Shown piece by piece: positions 62,890-64,000 of a DNA stretch of 64,000 nt. The DNA is from Pectobacterium zantedeschiae. Lineage in GTDB: Bacteria > Pseudomonadota > Gammaproteobacteria > Enterobacterales > Enterobacteriaceae. Position numbers and translations under genes: made by a program. The DNA lies in the NCBI RefSeq assembly GCF_004137795.1, contig NZ_NWTM01000001.1, positions 806,001-870,000 of the forward strand. The letters run 5' to 3'. Each line of letters opens with the position of its first letter. The first letter of the stretch is position 1. The notes beneath the pieces were generated by a model, which was given only the letters and a program-made list of their open reading frames with translations, was not told the origin of the DNA and searched no databases.

Positions 62890-63969
62890 ATGTCCAAACT
62901 CAATACTTCCTCCAAAGCAACAGGACTGTTCAAGCGTCATGCGCTGAAGAAAATAGCGGCGACGGCTTTTCTGGTGACGATGGCCTGTCAGGCGCAGGCA
63001 GAATCTGTCACGGTGATCTCATTTGGCGGTTTGAATAAAGATGCACAGGATAAGGCATTTTATAAACCGTTCGCTGCTGCCGGCAAAGGCACGGTAGAAG
63101 CTGGCGAATATAACGGTGAAATGGCACGTATCCGGGCGATGGTAGAAACCGGACAGGTGGGTTGGGATGTCGTGGAAGTCGAAGGTCCTGAACTGGTGCG
63201 CGGCTGTAGCGAAGGGCTTTTCGAGCCGCTGGACTGGTCAAAATTGGGCGATCAATCCCAGTTTGTCAAAGGTGCTGTCACGGAGTGTGGCGCGGGGATC
63301 TTCCTGTGGTCAACGGTACTCACCTATAACGCGCAGAAGCTCAAACAGGCACCGAAAAGCTGGGCTGATTTCTGGAATGTAAAAGACTATCCCGGCAAGC
63401 GCGCGCTGCGTAAAAGCGCCAAATTTACGCTGGAAATCGCGCTGCTGGCCGATGGCGTGAAGCGTGAAGATCTCTACACGGTGCTGGCGACGCCAGAGGG
63501 TGTCGAGCGTGCCTTTAAGAAACTGAATCAGATCAAATCAAATATCCAGTGGTGGGAATCCGGTGCGCAACCGCTGCAATGGCTAGTGTCCGGTGACGTA
63601 GTGATGACGTCTGCCTATAACGGTCGCGTCTCAGCGGCGCAGAAAGAAGGGCATGACTTCAAGATTGTCTGGGCCGACAGCATTTACGATCTGGATAGCT
63701 GGGCGATCGTTAAAGGCTCCAAGCATAAGGCTCTGGCGGAGCAATTTATTGCGTTTGCCAACCAGCCGGAAAATCAGAAAGTGTTCGCTGAGAACATTCC
63801 TTATGGCCCGACACACGTCAAGACGACCAGCCTGCTGGCTCCGGCTGTTGCCGCCAATCTGCCAACGGCTCCAGATAATCTGGCACAGGCCTTGCAGGTA
63901 GACACTGAGTTTTGGATCGATCACGGTGAAGAGCTGGAACAACGCTTCAACGCCTGGGCTGCCCAATAA
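62890..63969 (+). CDS. Periplasmic binding protein of a polyamine/GABA-type ABC importer
   Basis: This 359-residue PotD/PotF-like solute-binding protein has a signal peptide ending near CQAQA-ES, then VTVISFGGLNKDAQDKAFYK at the start of lobe 1, and AKTWADFW-like KSWADFWNVKDYPGKRAL, typical of spermidine/putrescine-type binders. Next to gabTD it probably binds GABA or a polyamine. AGGAG lies about 9 bases upstream of the ATG. It is expected to be followed by permease genes beyond the right edge. The ATPase partner is likely the gene at 56846. Confidence 0.88.
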   Translation: MSKLNTSSKATGLFKRHALKKIAATAFLVTMACQAQAESVTVISFGGLNKDAQDKAFYKPFAAAGKGTVEAGEYNGEMARIRAMVETGQVGWDVVEVEGPELVRGCSEGLFEPLDWSKLGDQSQFVKGAVTECGAGIFLWSTVLTYNAQKLKQAPKSWADFWNVKDYPGKRALRKSAKFTLEIALLADGVKREDLYTVLATPEGVERAFKKLNQIKSNIQWWESGAQPLQWLVSGDVVMTSAYNGRVSAAQKEGHDFKIVWADSIYDLDSWAIVKGSKHKALAEQFIAFANQPENQKVFAENIPYGPTHVKTTSLLAPAVAANLPTAPDNLAQALQVDTEFWIDHGEELEQRFNAWAAQ

Positions 63970-64000
63970 GGCTGCAGTGATTTACCGTACGTGATGATGG

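Overview
The window looks like chromosomal DNA of a soft-rot enterobacterium, most likely Pectobacterium or a near relative. This is judged from gene content read by eye: narXL-narK-narGHJI, rstAB next to asr, dauA, chaA/chaC, folM and ydiY all read as clear enterobacterial orthologues, mixed with accessory genes and fimbriae typical of plant-associated Pectobacteriaceae. No search could be run. No rRNA, tRNA, CRISPR array, transposase or prophage was seen.

Layout. 0.4-8.9 kb: a secreted trypsin-like protease, a short pilin-like gene, then a complete chaperone/usher fimbrial operon (pilin, chaperone, usher, two-domain adhesin, second pilin) and a winged-helix regulator on the other strand. 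9.5-12.4 kb: a 26-residue membrane peptide gene (ydgU-like), the acid-shock gene asr with five 54-bp tandem repeats, and rstAB, with an RstA box between asr and rstB. 12.6-17.3 kb: an uncharacterised 398-residue protein, a YceI protein, and a folM-ECF sigma-anti-sigma operon in which the sigma gene has no ATG, GTG or TTG start. 17.3-25.2 kb: dauA, chaA, a siderophore-interacting flavoreductase with a Fur box, chaC, ydiY and an acyltransferase. 25.5-37.1 kb: the nitrate respiration island narL-narX / narK / narGHJI, with perfect FNR boxes before narK and narG and a NarL-type site before narK. Nitrate is sensed by NarX, signalled through NarL, imported by NarK and reduced by NarGHI, which NarJ helps to assemble.

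37.2-43.2 kb: a drug/metabolite exporter divergent from marR-osmC across two copies of one operator-like sequence, then a three-enzyme set that resembles BhcB, BhcD and BhcC of the beta-hydroxyaspartate cycle, divergent from a YheO-type regulator. 43.3-56.5 kb is the most accessory part. It has an AT-rich gene with a PD-(D/E)XK-like motif, a GlsB/YeaQ membrane protein, a leftward run of six small-molecule tailoring enzymes (P-loop kinase, 2OG-Fe oxygenase, class III aminotransferase, sulfotransferase, TauD-type oxygenase, SDR), and an operon of a chitin-synthase-like glycosyltransferase with DUF1501 and DUF1800 proteins, the latter carrying a CBM60-like insert. Palindromic dispersed repeats lie at the edges of these operons.

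56.8-64 kb: a GABA/polyamine locus with an ABC ATPase, a MocR regulator, divergent gabT-gabD, and a periplasmic binding protein preceded by a well-spaced sigma-54 promoter sequence. The transporter permeases presumably lie just past the right edge.

The best candidates for undescribed biology are the chitin-synthase-like/DUF1501/DUF1800 operon and the sulfotransferase-aminotransferase-oxygenase cluster beside it. The hydroxyaspartate gene set and the apparent AUC start of the ECF sigma gene follow.
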